Notes: generated from the letters alone by a model not told the origin. 64,000 bases of DNA from Candidatus Dormiibacterota bacterium (GCA_035544955.1 DASZZN010000049.1:22018-86017); one strand, 5' to 3'; shown: positions 41,078 through 49,763, numbered from the stretch's first letter. Made by a program: numbers and translations.

Positions 41078-42481
41078 ATGAGCATCATCGCGCGTCAGGA
41101 GACTCCCGACCGGCGAGCGGGCCGAGCCGGCCACGCCGCCCGTCCGCGGCGTCTCGTGCTTACCGCGGGCGACGTGATCCTGGTGGTGGTCATCAACGCC
41201 GCCCTCGTGGTCGCGATGTGGGTGCGGCACGGCGCCTTGAATCAGCTCGGCAGCCCATCCGCAAAGCTGACCGCCGCCGGCCAGCTGACGGCCCTGGTCG
41301 GCACCTACGCCGCGCTCGTCCAGGTCCTGTTGATGTCACGCAGCCCGTGGCTCGAACGCCGCTTCGGGATGGACGGCCTTGCCCAATGGCACCGGTGGCT
41401 GGGCTTCAGCGTCACGATCCTGATCAGCGGCCACGTGATCCTCACGACCACCGGCTATGCCTTTGGCAACGGCAATTCCGTCCTCGCGGAGGCCTGGAAC
41501 CTGGTGACGACCTATCCCTATGTCCTGATGGCGACCGCGGCCACCGGCCTGTTGATCATGGTCGCCGTCACGTCCCTTCGGTTGGCGCGTCGGCGACTGA
41601 CCTGGGAGACCTGGCGGTTCCTGCACCTCTACGCCTACCTGGCCATCGCGCTCGCCTTCGGCCATGAGCTGGCCGTCGGAACCGACTTCACGGATGACGC
41701 GATCGCCCGCTGGTACTGGATTGCCCTGTACGTGGCGGTTGGCCTTTGCCTTCTCGCTTTCCGCGTGGGCCATCCGTGGCGAATGAGCCTTCGCCATCAC
41801 CTGCGCGTGACGCAGATCGTTCCCGAGGCGCCCGGCGTGGTTTCGCTCTATGTCACCGGGCGCGAGTTGGATCAGCTCCAGGCACGTGCCGGCCAGTATT
41901 TTCGGTGGCGTTTTTTGACGCGCGACGGCTGGTGGCGGACACACCCGTTCTCGCTCTCGGCTCCGCTCAACAACCGGTTTCTCCGCCTCACGGTCAAGGG
42001 CATCGGCGACGATAGCCGCGGGTTGCAGGGTCTCCACCCGGGCACGCGGGTCGCCGTCGAGGGCCCCTACGGGCTTTTCACCGCGCAGCGGCAGCGTCGC
42101 CCGAAGGTGCTCTTGGTCGCCGGCGGCATCGGCATCACGCCCCTCCGGGCCTTGATCGAGGAGATCCCCGCGAAGAAAAACGCCATCGCGCTTATCTATC
42201 GCGCACGGTCCTGGGAGGATGTTGTCTTCCGCGATGAGCTGGAGAAGCTCATCCGCGATCGCCGTGGAGCGATTCATTATCTGATTGGTCAGCGAGGCAC
42301 GCCGGAGCTCCCGGAGGACCCGCTGTCCGAGCAGACGCTCCGGCGGCTGGTCCCCGACGTGGCGTCGCGCGACATCTTCGTCTGCGGGCCGGCATCGATG
42401 ATGGAGCGGGTGCAGGGGATCCTCCGAGCTCTGGGCGTTCCTGAGCAGCAAATCCATTTCGAGCGCTTCGCGCTGCTGTGA
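41078..42481 (+). CDS. ferric-reductase-like flavoprotein (heme + FAD/NAD domains)
   Basis: A 467-residue membrane flavoprotein. About six helices in the N-terminal half include heme-ligand His candidates (WHRWLGFSVTILISGHVIL, FLHLYAYLAIALAFGHEL). The C-terminal half is a ferredoxin-reductase module: HPFSLSAP (FAD), GPYGLF, LLVAGGIGITPLRALIEE (NAD) and a terminal CGPASMMERV. It can take electrons from NAD(P)H to heme and across the membrane. ATG 41078 has AAAGGA upstream; an earlier ATG at 41021 is less likely. First gene of the flavin operon. Confidence 0.9.
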   Translation: MSIIARQETPDRRAGRAGHAARPRRLVLTAGDVILVVVINAALVVAMWVRHGALNQLGSPSAKLTAAGQLTALVGTYAALVQVLLMSRSPWLERRFGMDGLAQWHRWLGFSVTILISGHVILTTTGYAFGNGNSVLAEAWNLVTTYPYVLMATAATGLLIMVAVTSLRLARRRLTWETWRFLHLYAYLAIALAFGHELAVGTDFTDDAIARWYWIALYVAVGLCLLAFRVGHPWRMSLRHHLRVTQIVPEAPGVVSLYVTGRELDQLQARAGQYFRWRFLTRDGWWRTHPFSLSAPLNNRFLRLTVKGIGDDSRGLQGLHPGTRVAVEGPYGLFTAQRQRRPKVLLVAGGIGITPLRALIEEIPAKKNAIALIYRARSWEDVVFRDELEKLIRDRRGAIHYLIGQRGTPELPEDPLSEQTLRRLVPDVASRDIFVCGPASMMERVQGILRALGVPEQQIHFERFALL

Positions 42482-42969
42482 GGCCGATCATGCCAACCCG
42501 CGCCGCCGTTGCCATCGTCGCCACCGGCATCGCGGTCGTGCTGCTCTTCAGTTTCAAGACGCCGGCGCAGGCGCGACCGCGCATCCCGGCTGCCGATGTC
42601 TCCCAGGCAAGCCTAACTCCCACAGCATCGGCGACGCCGAGTGACTCCAGCGCGCCGACGCCCACGCCGTCGCCCACCGGCGCGACGTATAAAGACGGGC
42701 AGTACACCGGTCAGGACTTCCCCAACCAGTTCGGCGATACCCAGGTGAAGGTGACGATCGTCGGCGGACGAATCACCGACGTGCAGGCGCTGCAGCTGCC
42801 GTTCGACCGGCAGCGGTCGGCGGAGATAAGCCAGTACGCCTCCCCGCGGCTACAGGACGAGGTTTTGCAAGCGCAGACTGCCCAGATCGACAGCCTCTCC
42901 GGCGCGACCTATACAAGCGACTCGTATGCCCAGTCCGTGCAATCCGCGCTCGACCAGGCCCATGGTTGA
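42478..42969 (+). CDS. exported FMN-binding domain protein, flavinylation target
   Basis: A 163-residue protein: N-terminal signal/anchor helix (about 7-26), a Pro/Thr/Ser-rich linker (32-69), then an FMN_bind domain (YKDGQYTGQDFPNQFGDTQVKV, IVGGRITDV). It ends with D138-SLSGAT144, the D-x-x-[S/T]-G-A-T motif where ApbE attaches FMN to Thr144. GTG start overlaps the upstream stop; ATG 42490 is possible. It should be a covalent flavoprotein outside the membrane, receiving electrons from the reductase. Confidence 0.9.
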   Translation: MRPIMPTRAAVAIVATGIAVVLLFSFKTPAQARPRIPAADVSQASLTPTASATPSDSSAPTPTPSPTGATYKDGQYTGQDFPNQFGDTQVKVTIVGGRITDVQALQLPFDRQRSAEISQYASPRLQDEVLQAQTAQIDSLSGATYTSDSYAQSVQSALDQAHG

Positions 42970-43738
42970 GACGGTGACCCGCCGCGTACGGGTCGAGCAC
43001 ATCATGGGAACCGCGATTTCGATCGACCTCCGGGACGCCGGAGTCGAGGACGAGGCGGTAGAGGGAGCGTTCGATTGGTTGCGAGAGGTGGATGCGCGGT
43101 TCAGCCCCTTCCAACCAGAGAGTGAGATCAGCCGTCTCGGCCGCGGTGAGTTGACACTCGAAGAGTGCGCGGTCGACGTGGGCGAGGTGGTGTCGCAGTG
43201 CGAGGATTTACGCCTCGAGACCGGCGGCGTGTTCAACGCCTGGCGCTGGCGACCGGACGGCCGGCTCGATCCCTCGGGCCTGGTGAAGGGATGGTCTGTG
43301 GAGCGTGCCGCGGCGCTGCTCGCGCGTGCCGGCGCGCGTAACTTTTGTATCAACGCCGGGGGCGACATCGTGGTCCGCGGTAAGCCCGAGCCGGGGCGTT
43401 CATGGCGGATCGGCATCCGCCATCCGCGGGATGCAACGGCGCTCGCGGCCATGCTCCATGCGACGGATCTGGCGGTTGCAACGAGCGGGAACTACGAGCG
43501 AGGTGACCACATCCGCGACGCACGGACCGGGATGCCGAACGGAGAGTTGCTCAGCCTGACCGTGGCCGGCCCGAGCCTGACGCTGGCCGATGCCTATGCC
43601 ACCGTGGGTTTTGCGATGGGCATCGCCGGTGTCGCATGGGTAGCCGGTCGATCAGGCTATTCGCCATATGCGGTGACGCGCGAAGGCCGCGTGAAGTACA
43701 CGGACCCCTTCGCGGCGCTCCTGGCGACTGCCGACTAA
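42962..43738 (+). CDS. apbE: ApbE-family FAD:protein FMN transferase (second copy)
   Basis: A 258-residue ApbE: HIMGTAISIDLRD, DPSGLVKGWSVERAAALL, NFCINAGGDIVVRG, VATSGNYERGDHIRDARTG and the metal-site TLADAYATVGFAMG. Shorter than the copy at 13168 and without a clear signal peptide. It overlaps the FMN-binding gene and almost surely flavinylates that product. Last gene of the operon. Confidence 0.92.
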   Translation: MVETVTRRVRVEHIMGTAISIDLRDAGVEDEAVEGAFDWLREVDARFSPFQPESEISRLGRGELTLEECAVDVGEVVSQCEDLRLETGGVFNAWRWRPDGRLDPSGLVKGWSVERAAALLARAGARNFCINAGGDIVVRGKPEPGRSWRIGIRHPRDATALAAMLHATDLAVATSGNYERGDHIRDARTGMPNGELLSLTVAGPSLTLADAYATVGFAMGIAGVAWVAGRSGYSPYAVTREGRVKYTDPFAALLATAD

Positions 43739-44284
43739 GCCGTCGAGCCCGACGTCAGCGCCACCAGGGCGTGCGCGCTGCGTCCGCGGCGCGAGCCACC
43801 GGCTCCTTGAGGTCGTCCTCGAGCCGCGCCAGGTTCTGCGCCCGCAGTGACACGTGGTCGGCGTCCTCCTTCGGCGGCTGCAGTGCGAGCCGGTCGGCCA
43901 GGTGCGCGAAGCCGTCGAGCAGGATGCCCACTGCGCGCGTACGGCGCGGGCGCCGCCCGGGCAATCGCCGGCCTGGTACCGCAGCCGCGTCGAAATGACA
44001 TCGAGCAGATCGCCAGCCAGAATTGCATGGTTCCCGGCGGCAAGCAGGAAGCCGGCAGTCTGCGGGTCGAGCGAGGTCGCCGACCGCTCATTGAGGAAGG
44101 CATCGAACGCCACGCCGGCGCGGCTGTGGAGGACCAGCGTGTTGAAGGCGAGAACCGGCGGAATGACGATGGCGGCGCGCGCGGCGCGCCGTAGCGCGGC
44201 GAAGCCCGATCGGCCGACGCCGCAACCGAGAGCTTCGGACGTCGCGACGGAGCTGGCGTCTCGGTGGTGGCGATATCGGTGCCG
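43739..44284 (-). pseudogene. decayed FUSC-like membrane protein gene
   Basis: On the minus strand one frame reads RSGFAALRR ... IVIPPVLAFNTLVLHSRAG, like the N-terminus of FUSC-family proteins, then jumps in frame to LNERSATSLDPQTAGFLLAAG and LDVISTRLRYQAGDCPG. Near 43960 coherent sequence moves to another frame: ILLDGFAHLADRLALQPP ... LARLEDDLKEPVARA, ending shortly before the ApbE stop. FUSC proteins are normally several hundred residues longer, so this has at least one large deletion and one frameshift. The family assignment is moderate. Confidence 0.5.
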
Positions 44285-44380
44285 CTGGCGTCCACCCGCT
44301 ATTCGTACACCAGTTGGGCGAGGAGGGGGCTCACTCGAAAGTAGGGTGACGGAGAAGCCTCAAACCGGTACAGTCAAAAC

Positions 44381-45106
44381 ATGACGGGTCTCATCCCGGT
44401 AATCATTACGACCTTCCTGGCCTCGGCGGTGGAAGCGATCGAGATGGTCACGATCGTCGTCGGTGTCGGCGCGACGCGCGGGTGGCGCTCGACCCTGATC
44501 GGCGCCGCGTCCGGCTTTGGGGTGCTGGCGGTGGTGGTAGTCGTGGCCGGGGCCGCGCTCAGTCGGGTGCCGATCGGACCGCTGCGCTTGATTGTCGGCG
44601 CCCTGTTGCTCACCTTCGGGCTCCAGTGGTTTCGCAAGGGCATCAGGCGCGTTGCTGCGCGGGGGCTCGCCGGCATCGGCGGCCAGGACCCGCATGAGGC
44701 CGCCGAGTGGACGGGCCCCGGCATGGACTGGACTGCCTGGTTTCTCGCCTTCAAAGGCGTCGTGCTGGAGGGGCTTGAGGTCGCCTTCATCGTGGTCACC
44801 TTCGGCGCGGGCGCAAACCACCTGATCGGTGCGGCGATCGGCGGCGTCGGCGCGGTGATCATCGTCGGCGGGCTCGGACTTGCCCTCCACCAGAGTGTTC
44901 GACGGATTCCACGCAGCCTGCTCCAGCTGATCGTTGGAGTTCTTCTCACCACCTTCGGCACCTTCTGGGCGATCGAGGGTCTGGGGATCGACTGGCCTGG
45001 TGGTGACGCCGCGATTCCGGGATTGCTGGTCCTGTACGTGGCGACGGCTCTGACCTACATCACGCTCGAGCGGAACCGCGCTCTGGGCCTTCGGCCGGCG
45101 GTATAG
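44381..45106 (+). CDS. membrane protein with two ExxE motifs (COG4280/FTR1-like)
   Basis: A 241-residue protein with about seven helices and an internal duplication: ASAVEAIEMVTIVVGVG near the start and FKGVVLEGLEVAFIVVTFG in the middle each carry E-x-x-E. That motif resembles the REGLE of FTR1-type iron permeases, but the Arg is absent. I think it is a COG4280-type uncharacterised membrane protein; a metal or cation substrate is inference. A 71-residue membrane protein follows after 3 bases, then 6-phosphogluconate dehydrogenase. Confidence 0.7.
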   Translation: MTGLIPVIITTFLASAVEAIEMVTIVVGVGATRGWRSTLIGAASGFGVLAVVVVVAGAALSRVPIGPLRLIVGALLLTFGLQWFRKGIRRVAARGLAGIGGQDPHEAAEWTGPGMDWTAWFLAFKGVVLEGLEVAFIVVTFGAGANHLIGAAIGGVGAVIIVGGLGLALHQSVRRIPRSLLQLIVGVLLTTFGTFWAIEGLGIDWPGGDAAIPGLLVLYVATALTYITLERNRALGLRPAV

Positions 45107-45109
45107 GCG

Positions 45110-45325
45110 ATGCCCCCACCGTTTTCCTGGATCGCGGCGGTCGCACGCTTCCTGTGGGACTTCATCGTTGGGGATGACTGGACCGTGGCGGCTGCCGTCG
45201 CCATCGGACTGGTCCTGTCGGCCATCCTGAACGTCAACCACATTGCCGCGTGGTGGCTGATTCCGGTGATCGTCCTGGCGATGCTGGGCGTCAGCCTCCG
45301 GCGGGCGAGCTCAAAAAAGCGGTGA
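45110..45325 (+). CDS. small two-helix membrane protein
   Basis: A 71-residue protein with two hydrophobic segments (about 22-42 and 47-62) and a basic end (RRASSKKR). It sits 3 bases after the ExxE membrane protein and overlaps the 6-phosphogluconate dehydrogenase start by 4 bases, so it belongs to that transcript. Possible partner of the ExxE protein. Family not recognised. Confidence 0.7.
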   Translation: MPPPFSWIAAVARFLWDFIVGDDWTVAAAVAIGLVLSAILNVNHIAAWWLIPVIVLAMLGVSLRRASSKKR

Positions 45326-46752
45326 GCGTCATCGCCGTCGTTGGGCTGGCCACGATGGGCATGAACCTCGCCCGCAACCTTGCGCGAAATGGGTTCGGCG
45401 TTTCCGTCTACAACCGCACCACGTTGCGCGTTGACGACTTCATGAAGCAGTTCGGGGCGGAGGGCGCGTTCACAGCGGCCCATACGCCGCAGGAACTGGC
45501 GGCCCAGTTGGAGAAGCCGCGCAGGATCCTGATGATGGTCAAGGCCGGGCCCCCGGTCGACGAGACCATCGATCACCTTGTACCGCATCTGGAGGCGGGC
45601 GACATTCTCATCGACGGCGGCAACTCGTACTTCCTCGACACCGTGCGGCGGGGCAAGGCGCTGGAGGCACGCGGTCTTCGCTTCATCGGCACGGGCGTCT
45701 CGGGCGGGGAGGAAGGGGCGTTGCTCGGGCCCAGCATCATGCCGGGTGGCGCGCGCGACGCGTATCAGCGGGTGGAGCCGATGCTTACCAAGATCAGCGC
45801 CCACGTCGACGGCGAACCGTGTTGCACCTACATCGGTCCGGACGGCGCCGGCCATTACGTCAAGATGGTCCACAACGGCATCGAGTACGCCGACATTCAG
45901 CTGATCGCCGAGGCCTACGACCTGCTCAGCCACGCGCTCAACCTTGGTGCGGAAGAGCTCTCGCGCATCTTTGCCGAATGGAACAGGGGCGACCTCGAGT
46001 CGTACCTGATCCAGATCACGTCCGAGGTGCTGGCTAAGCGCGATCGCGCGACCGGCCGGCCGCTCGTCGACGTCATCCTCGACGAGGCAGTGCAGAAAGG
46101 CACGGGCAAGTGGGCGTCGCAATCGGCACTCGACCTGGGGATCCCGGTGACCACCATCACCGAGGCGGTCTTCGCCCGATTCCTGTCGGCGCTCAAGGCC
46201 GACCGGCAACTCGCCTCACGGACGCTTGCCGGCCCGAACGGCGCGATGCGGGATGCCGCGCCCGGCTCGCTGGTTGACGACGTGCGCAGCGCGCTCTACG
46301 CCTCGAAGATGGTGGCCTATGCGCAGGGATTTGAGCAGATGCAAGCGGCATCCAACGAGTACGGCTGGGACCTGAAGCTGGGGGCGATCGCCCGGATCTG
46401 GCGCGGCGGCTGCATCATTCGCGCCCGCTTCCTCAACCGGATCACGGATGCCTATGCGGCAGAGCCCGCGTTGAAGAACCTCCTCCTGGCGCCCTACTTC
46501 CGCGACGCGATGGCGTCGGCGCAGGATGCCTGGCGGCGGGTACTCGGCGTCGCGGTCGACCGCGGGATCCCGGTGCCGGCATTCTCGTCGTCGCTCGCTT
46601 ACTACGACGCCTATCGGCGGGACCGCTTGCCCGCGAACCTCGTGCAGGGCCTCCGCGACTACTTTGGGGCCCATAGCTACAAGCGGGTCGACCGGGAAGG
46701 GTCGTTCCATACACGCTGGGCTCAGGATGGGGAGGAGGTGCCGATCCCGTAG
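45322..46752 (+). CDS. gnd: 6-phosphogluconate dehydrogenase (decarboxylating)
   Basis: Full-length (476 residues) oxidative pentose-phosphate enzyme converting 6-phosphogluconate to ribulose 5-phosphate with NADP+. The dinucleotide motif GLATMGMNLARN, NRTT, IDGGNSYFLDT, the substrate site GVSGGEEGALLGPSIMPGG, catalytic KMVHNGIEYADIQLIAEAY and the long C-terminal half with IWRGGCIIRA and the AHSYKRVDREGSFHTRW tail are intact. GTG start at 45322 overlaps the small membrane gene (GTGA). NRTT suits NADP+ use. Confidence 0.95.
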   Translation: MSVIAVVGLATMGMNLARNLARNGFGVSVYNRTTLRVDDFMKQFGAEGAFTAAHTPQELAAQLEKPRRILMMVKAGPPVDETIDHLVPHLEAGDILIDGGNSYFLDTVRRGKALEARGLRFIGTGVSGGEEGALLGPSIMPGGARDAYQRVEPMLTKISAHVDGEPCCTYIGPDGAGHYVKMVHNGIEYADIQLIAEAYDLLSHALNLGAEELSRIFAEWNRGDLESYLIQITSEVLAKRDRATGRPLVDVILDEAVQKGTGKWASQSALDLGIPVTTITEAVFARFLSALKADRQLASRTLAGPNGAMRDAAPGSLVDDVRSALYASKMVAYAQGFEQMQAASNEYGWDLKLGAIARIWRGGCIIRARFLNRITDAYAAEPALKNLLLAPYFRDAMASAQDAWRRVLGVAVDRGIPVPAFSSSLAYYDAYRRDRLPANLVQGLRDYFGAHSYKRVDREGSFHTRWAQDGEEVPIP

Positions 46753-46798
46753 GTGAAGGTGACGCCGGTTCCGGTACATATACGGATCGCGGGGCTAC

Positions 46799-46984
46799 AT
46801 GGGTTCATCTACAGGAACGGAAAGCCCGGATCGGGCCTGGACTCGACAGGCTTGCTGCCTCGTCGCCGCCGCGGTAGTCGGCCTGGTGTTGCTGCTGCAA
46901 GCGGTCTTCGCCTTCGTTTTTGGGCAGCGGGATAACCTGCCGATCGTCGCAGCAACCCCGAAATCAAAATTAGACCCGAGCTAG
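46799..46984 (+). CDS. small single-helix protein (uncertain)
   Basis: A 61-residue reading frame from ATG 46799 with one hydrophobic helix (about 20-42) and a short polar end. No strong ribosome-binding site is seen. It sits 46 bases after gnd and overlaps the end of the convergent mgsA by 4 bases. May be real or spurious. Confidence 0.4.
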   Translation: MGSSTGTESPDRAWTRQACCLVAAAVVGLVLLLQAVFAFVFGQRDNLPIVAATPKSKLDPS

Positions 46985-47379
46985 CTCTCGGCGCGAAGCT
47001 GCGTAAGGAGCGGCGAGCCGATCAGGGCATCGGCCGTCGCGCTGTTCGTCGCCAGCGGTACGTTGGCCACGTTGCAGATCCGGAGTAGCGTCTGGATGTC
47101 CGGGTCGTGAGGATGCTGTCCGAGCGGATCAACCATGAAGATCACGGCGTCGACGTTGCCTTCCACCACCCGGTTTGCGATCTGGACGTCGCCGCCGACG
47201 GGGCCTGATTCGAGACACTCGACCTCGAGCCCGACTTTTTCCACCAGCAGCTTGCCCGTCGAGCTCGTGGCAACGAGCTTGAACTCGGCCAGGCGGTCGC
47301 GATTGAACACCGCGAACGCAACGAGGTCCGCTTTCTTTCCGTCGTGGGCGATGATCGCCAGTCGGGACGTCTTTGGCAT
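46981..47379 (-). CDS. mgsA: methylglyoxal synthase
   Basis: A 132-residue enzyme converting dihydroxyacetone phosphate to methylglyoxal and phosphate. The family blocks are all present: IIAHDGKK, TSSTGKLL, SGPVGGDVQIAN (phosphate site and catalytic Asp), VIFMVDPLGQHPHDPDI (catalytic His) and NVPLATNSATAD. It bypasses lower glycolysis under phosphate limitation. Single gene on the minus strand between gnd and a HAD hydrolase. Confidence 0.95.
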   Translation of the reverse strand: MPKTSRLAIIAHDGKKADLVAFAVFNRDRLAEFKLVATSSTGKLLVEKVGLEVECLESGPVGGDVQIANRVVEGNVDAVIFMVDPLGQHPHDPDIQTLLRICNVANVPLATNSATADALIGSPLLTQLRAES

Positions 47380-47465
47380 GGGCGTGCAGTCTACAGGCCG
47401 GCGGTTAAACGCAGGTTAAAGACGCTCAAAGTCGGGGCCGAGCTCTGCCGTGCCACACTAGGTCT

Positions 47466-48200
47466 GTGGCGGAACCGGTGCCGGCGCTGCTCTTCGACCT
47501 CGATGGAACCCTGGTCGATAGTGTCTATCAGCACGTGCTCGCATGGCACGAGGTGCTTGCAAAAGCCGGCATGGAGCTGTCCGTCTGGCGGATCCACCGG
47601 CGCATCGGGATGAGCGGTGGCCTCTTCGTCAACGCGTTGCTGCGCGAGACCGGCAAGAAGCTCAGCGCTGAGGAGGCGAAGCGCCTTCTCGCCCAACACG
47701 CCGAGGCCTTCGTAGGCCGGCTCGGCGAGGTCCGCCCACTGCCCGGGGCCCACGACCTGCTGAGCAGGCTGACCCGGCAGAACGTGCCGTGGGCGATCGC
47801 CACCAGCGGCAGCACCAAGACCGCAGGTCCATCGATCAAGTTGCTCGGCGTGGAGCCGAAGGTCGTGATCACCCGCGAGGACGTGGCCCATGCCAAGCCC
47901 GACCCTGACCTGTTCCTGGCGGCCGCCGCTCGTCTGGGGGTCGACATCGCTCACTCGATCGTTTTCGGCGACAGCGTCTGGGACCTGTTGGCCGCACAGC
48001 GGGCGCGCGCGTTGGGCGTCGGGTTGCTGTCGGGCGGCTACGGTCGGGAGGAGTTGCAGCAGGCCGGTGCCTACCGGGTCTACGAGGATCCGCGTGACCT
48101 GCTGCTGCACCTCGACGAAGTCGGCGTACGAGAACCAGCGGGTGAGCCCGCTGCCGCCGGCGCAGCGGGGGGTACCCCGATTGTTAGGGCATCCCGCTAG
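47466..48200 (+). CDS. HAD-family hydrolase, phosphoglycolate-phosphatase-like
   Basis: A 244-residue HAD phosphatase: motif I LLFDLDGTLVDS (nucleophile Asp and acid/base Asp), cap domain (IHRRIGMSGGLFV), motif II ATSGSTK, motif III Lys before PKVV and motif IV KPDPDLFL/FGDSVWDL. GTG start at 47466. It precedes a DedA gene by 12 bases. The substrate is probably a sugar or glycolate phosphate, not identifiable here. Confidence 0.9.
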   Translation: MAEPVPALLFDLDGTLVDSVYQHVLAWHEVLAKAGMELSVWRIHRRIGMSGGLFVNALLRETGKKLSAEEAKRLLAQHAEAFVGRLGEVRPLPGAHDLLSRLTRQNVPWAIATSGSTKTAGPSIKLLGVEPKVVITREDVAHAKPDPDLFLAAAARLGVDIAHSIVFGDSVWDLLAAQRARALGVGLLSGGYGREELQQAGAYRVYEDPRDLLLHLDEVGVREPAGEPAAAGAAGGTPIVRASR

Positions 48201-48212
48201 GCTGATGCTCCC

Positions 48213-48863
48213 ATGCTTAATTTCCTCGCACGCAACCTCGACAGCGTGCTGGCCACCTATGGCTACCTCGCGGTCTTCTTCTTCGTGGGCATCGAGAGTA
48301 TCGGCATTCCGGTTCCGGGGGAAACGATGCTGGTCACCGCCGCTATTTACGCGGGGACAACGGGCAAGCTCTCGATCTTCTGGGTGATCGTCGCCTCCTC
48401 GGCTGGTGCGATCGTCGGGGACAACATCGGGTACGTAATCGGCCGCACCGGCGGCTACCGGCTGCTCAAACGGTACGGGCGTTACATCCGTCTGGAGGAA
48501 AAGCGCCTGAGGCTCGGTCAATACCTGTTCCACAAACACGGGCCCAAAGTGGTGTTCTTCGGGCGATTCGTTTCTGTGCTGCGCATCTTTGCGGCCTTCC
48601 TTGCCGGCGTCAACCGCATGCACTGGCGCCGCTTCCTGATCTTCAATGCGGCGGGCGGCATCATCTGGTCAACGATCTACGGCGTCGCCGCTTACCTGCT
48701 GGGCCAGCAGTTGCTCCGGCTCTCGGGCACGGTCGACGCGGTACTGGCGGTCGTCGGCGTCATCGTGATCATCGCGGTCATCGTCTTTCTGCGGCGCAAT
48801 GAGGCGCGGCTGCAGCGCGAGGCCGATGCCGCGATGCCGGGACGGGTCGAAGCGGCGCGCTAG
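48213..48863 (+). CDS. DedA-family membrane protein
   Basis: A 216-residue protein with the DedA/VTT pattern: FFFVGIESIGIPVPGETMLV, GAIVGDNIGYVIGRTGGYRLLKRYGRY, FFGRFVSVLRIFAAFLAGVNRM and FNAAGGIIWSTIYG. Family members are implicated in lipid-carrier flipping and envelope homeostasis. It overlaps the convergent MarR gene end by 4 bases. Confidence 0.93.
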   Translation: MLNFLARNLDSVLATYGYLAVFFFVGIESIGIPVPGETMLVTAAIYAGTTGKLSIFWVIVASSAGAIVGDNIGYVIGRTGGYRLLKRYGRYIRLEEKRLRLGQYLFHKHGPKVVFFGRFVSVLRIFAAFLAGVNRMHWRRFLIFNAAGGIIWSTIYGVAAYLLGQQLLRLSGTVDAVLAVVGVIVIIAVIVFLRRNEARLQREADAAMPGRVEAAR

Positions 48864-49303
48864 CGGGACCGGCGGCGTTCGGTCTCGAAGAGCTTGGCCA
48901 GCAGCTGCAGCAGCTGTTTCTGCTCAGCCGGCGTCAGCCGGTCGAGGAAATGCGGCGGCTTGGCCAGCAGCTCCTCTAGCGCCGCACGGAGCCGTTCGCC
49001 CGCCGGCGTCAGCGCCAGCAGGCGAAAGCGCCGATCCGAGGCATCCGCGCGGCGCTCGACCAAGCCGCGCTCCTCGAGTGAGTCTGCCAGGGACGTGATA
49101 TTGGACGGATCGTAGTGGAGCCGGCGGGCGAGCTCACGCTGCGACTCCGGCTTGGCCAGCTCCCGAATCAGCTTGCCCTGGGAAAGGGAGAGGTCGCACT
49201 CGGCGACTCGGGCCGTGAAATCGTCGCGCAGGCTGGCAAAGGCATCGTCCCGGAGCAGGCTCCAGAGCGCCTCTTTGGGTTTTCTTTCAACTTTGACGGC
49301 CAT
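48860..49303 (-). CDS. MarR-family regulator
   Basis: A 147-residue winged-helix regulator: ESQRELARRLHYDPSNITSLADSLEERGLVERR (recognition helix and wing entry) and DASDRRFRLLALTPAGERLRAALEELL. It is divergent from a rhodanese gene, and the 82-base gap holds a palindrome (TCAC-TAT-GTGA, 49337-49347) that may be its operator. Confidence 0.9.
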   Translation of the reverse strand: MAVKVERKPKEALWSLLRDDAFASLRDDFTARVAECDLSLSQGKLIRELAKPESQRELARRLHYDPSNITSLADSLEERGLVERRADASDRRFRLLALTPAGERLRAALEELLAKPPHFLDRLTPAEQKQLLQLLAKLFETERRRSR

Positions 49304-49336
49304 GATGGGAATATACCCCGGCCATCAATGGTTTAC

Positions 49337-49347
49337 TCACTATGTGA
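49337..49347. promoter_or_regulatory. candidate MarR operator
   Basis: TCAC TAT GTGA is a perfect dyad in the gap between the divergent MarR and rhodanese genes. It is surrounded by AATGGTTT and AATGGTTC direct repeats. The core is short, so this is a weak call. Confidence 0.35.
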
Positions 49348-49385
49348 ATGGTTCAATGACCGTGACAAGCATTGGAGGAAGAGCA

Positions 49386-49757
49386 ATGACGTTTGTTCCC
49401 TACTGGATCGATGCCGCAAAAGCCAAGGAAACCATCGAGGCCGGCCAGGCGATCGTGCTGGACGTGACCTCCCCATTCATCGAGAGCGCCGTCCGGGGAA
49501 GGATCCCTGGGGCGGTTCGGGTGTCACCACGAGACCTCCTCGACGTGAATCGGCACGCCGCCGATGTCGTCAAGGGGCTGCCCGGCCTTTCCCATGACAA
49601 GACCATCATTGCCTACTGCACCTGCGCGGATGAGGATGCCAGCGCTCGGCTGACGCGAGTCCTGCGGGGCGAGGGCTATGACGCGTGGATGCTCGAGGGC
49701 GGATTGCCGGCGTGGCGCGCGGCGGGTTATCCGATGGAGCTCAACCAGGCAGCCTGA
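49386..49757 (+). CDS. rhodanese-domain protein
   Basis: A 123-residue single rhodanese domain: IVLDVTSPFIESAVRGRIPGAVRVSPRDL, then the active loop YCTCADEDASARL with a catalytic Cys candidate, and GYDAWMLEGGLPAWRAAGYPM. The active loop is not the usual CxxGxR, so sulfurtransferase activity is uncertain. ATG 49386 follows GAGGAAGAG. Probably controlled by the divergent MarR protein. Confidence 0.88.
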   Translation: MTFVPYWIDAAKAKETIEAGQAIVLDVTSPFIESAVRGRIPGAVRVSPRDLLDVNRHAADVVKGLPGLSHDKTIIAYCTCADEDASARLTRVLRGEGYDAWMLEGGLPAWRAAGYPMELNQAA

Positions 49758-49763
49758 CGGCCG

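Noticed and set aside
41336..42457. 373-residue minus-strand frame opposite the ferric-reductase-like gene
   Set aside because: Biased composition, no motifs, fully antisense to a protein with clear FAD/NAD and heme motifs.
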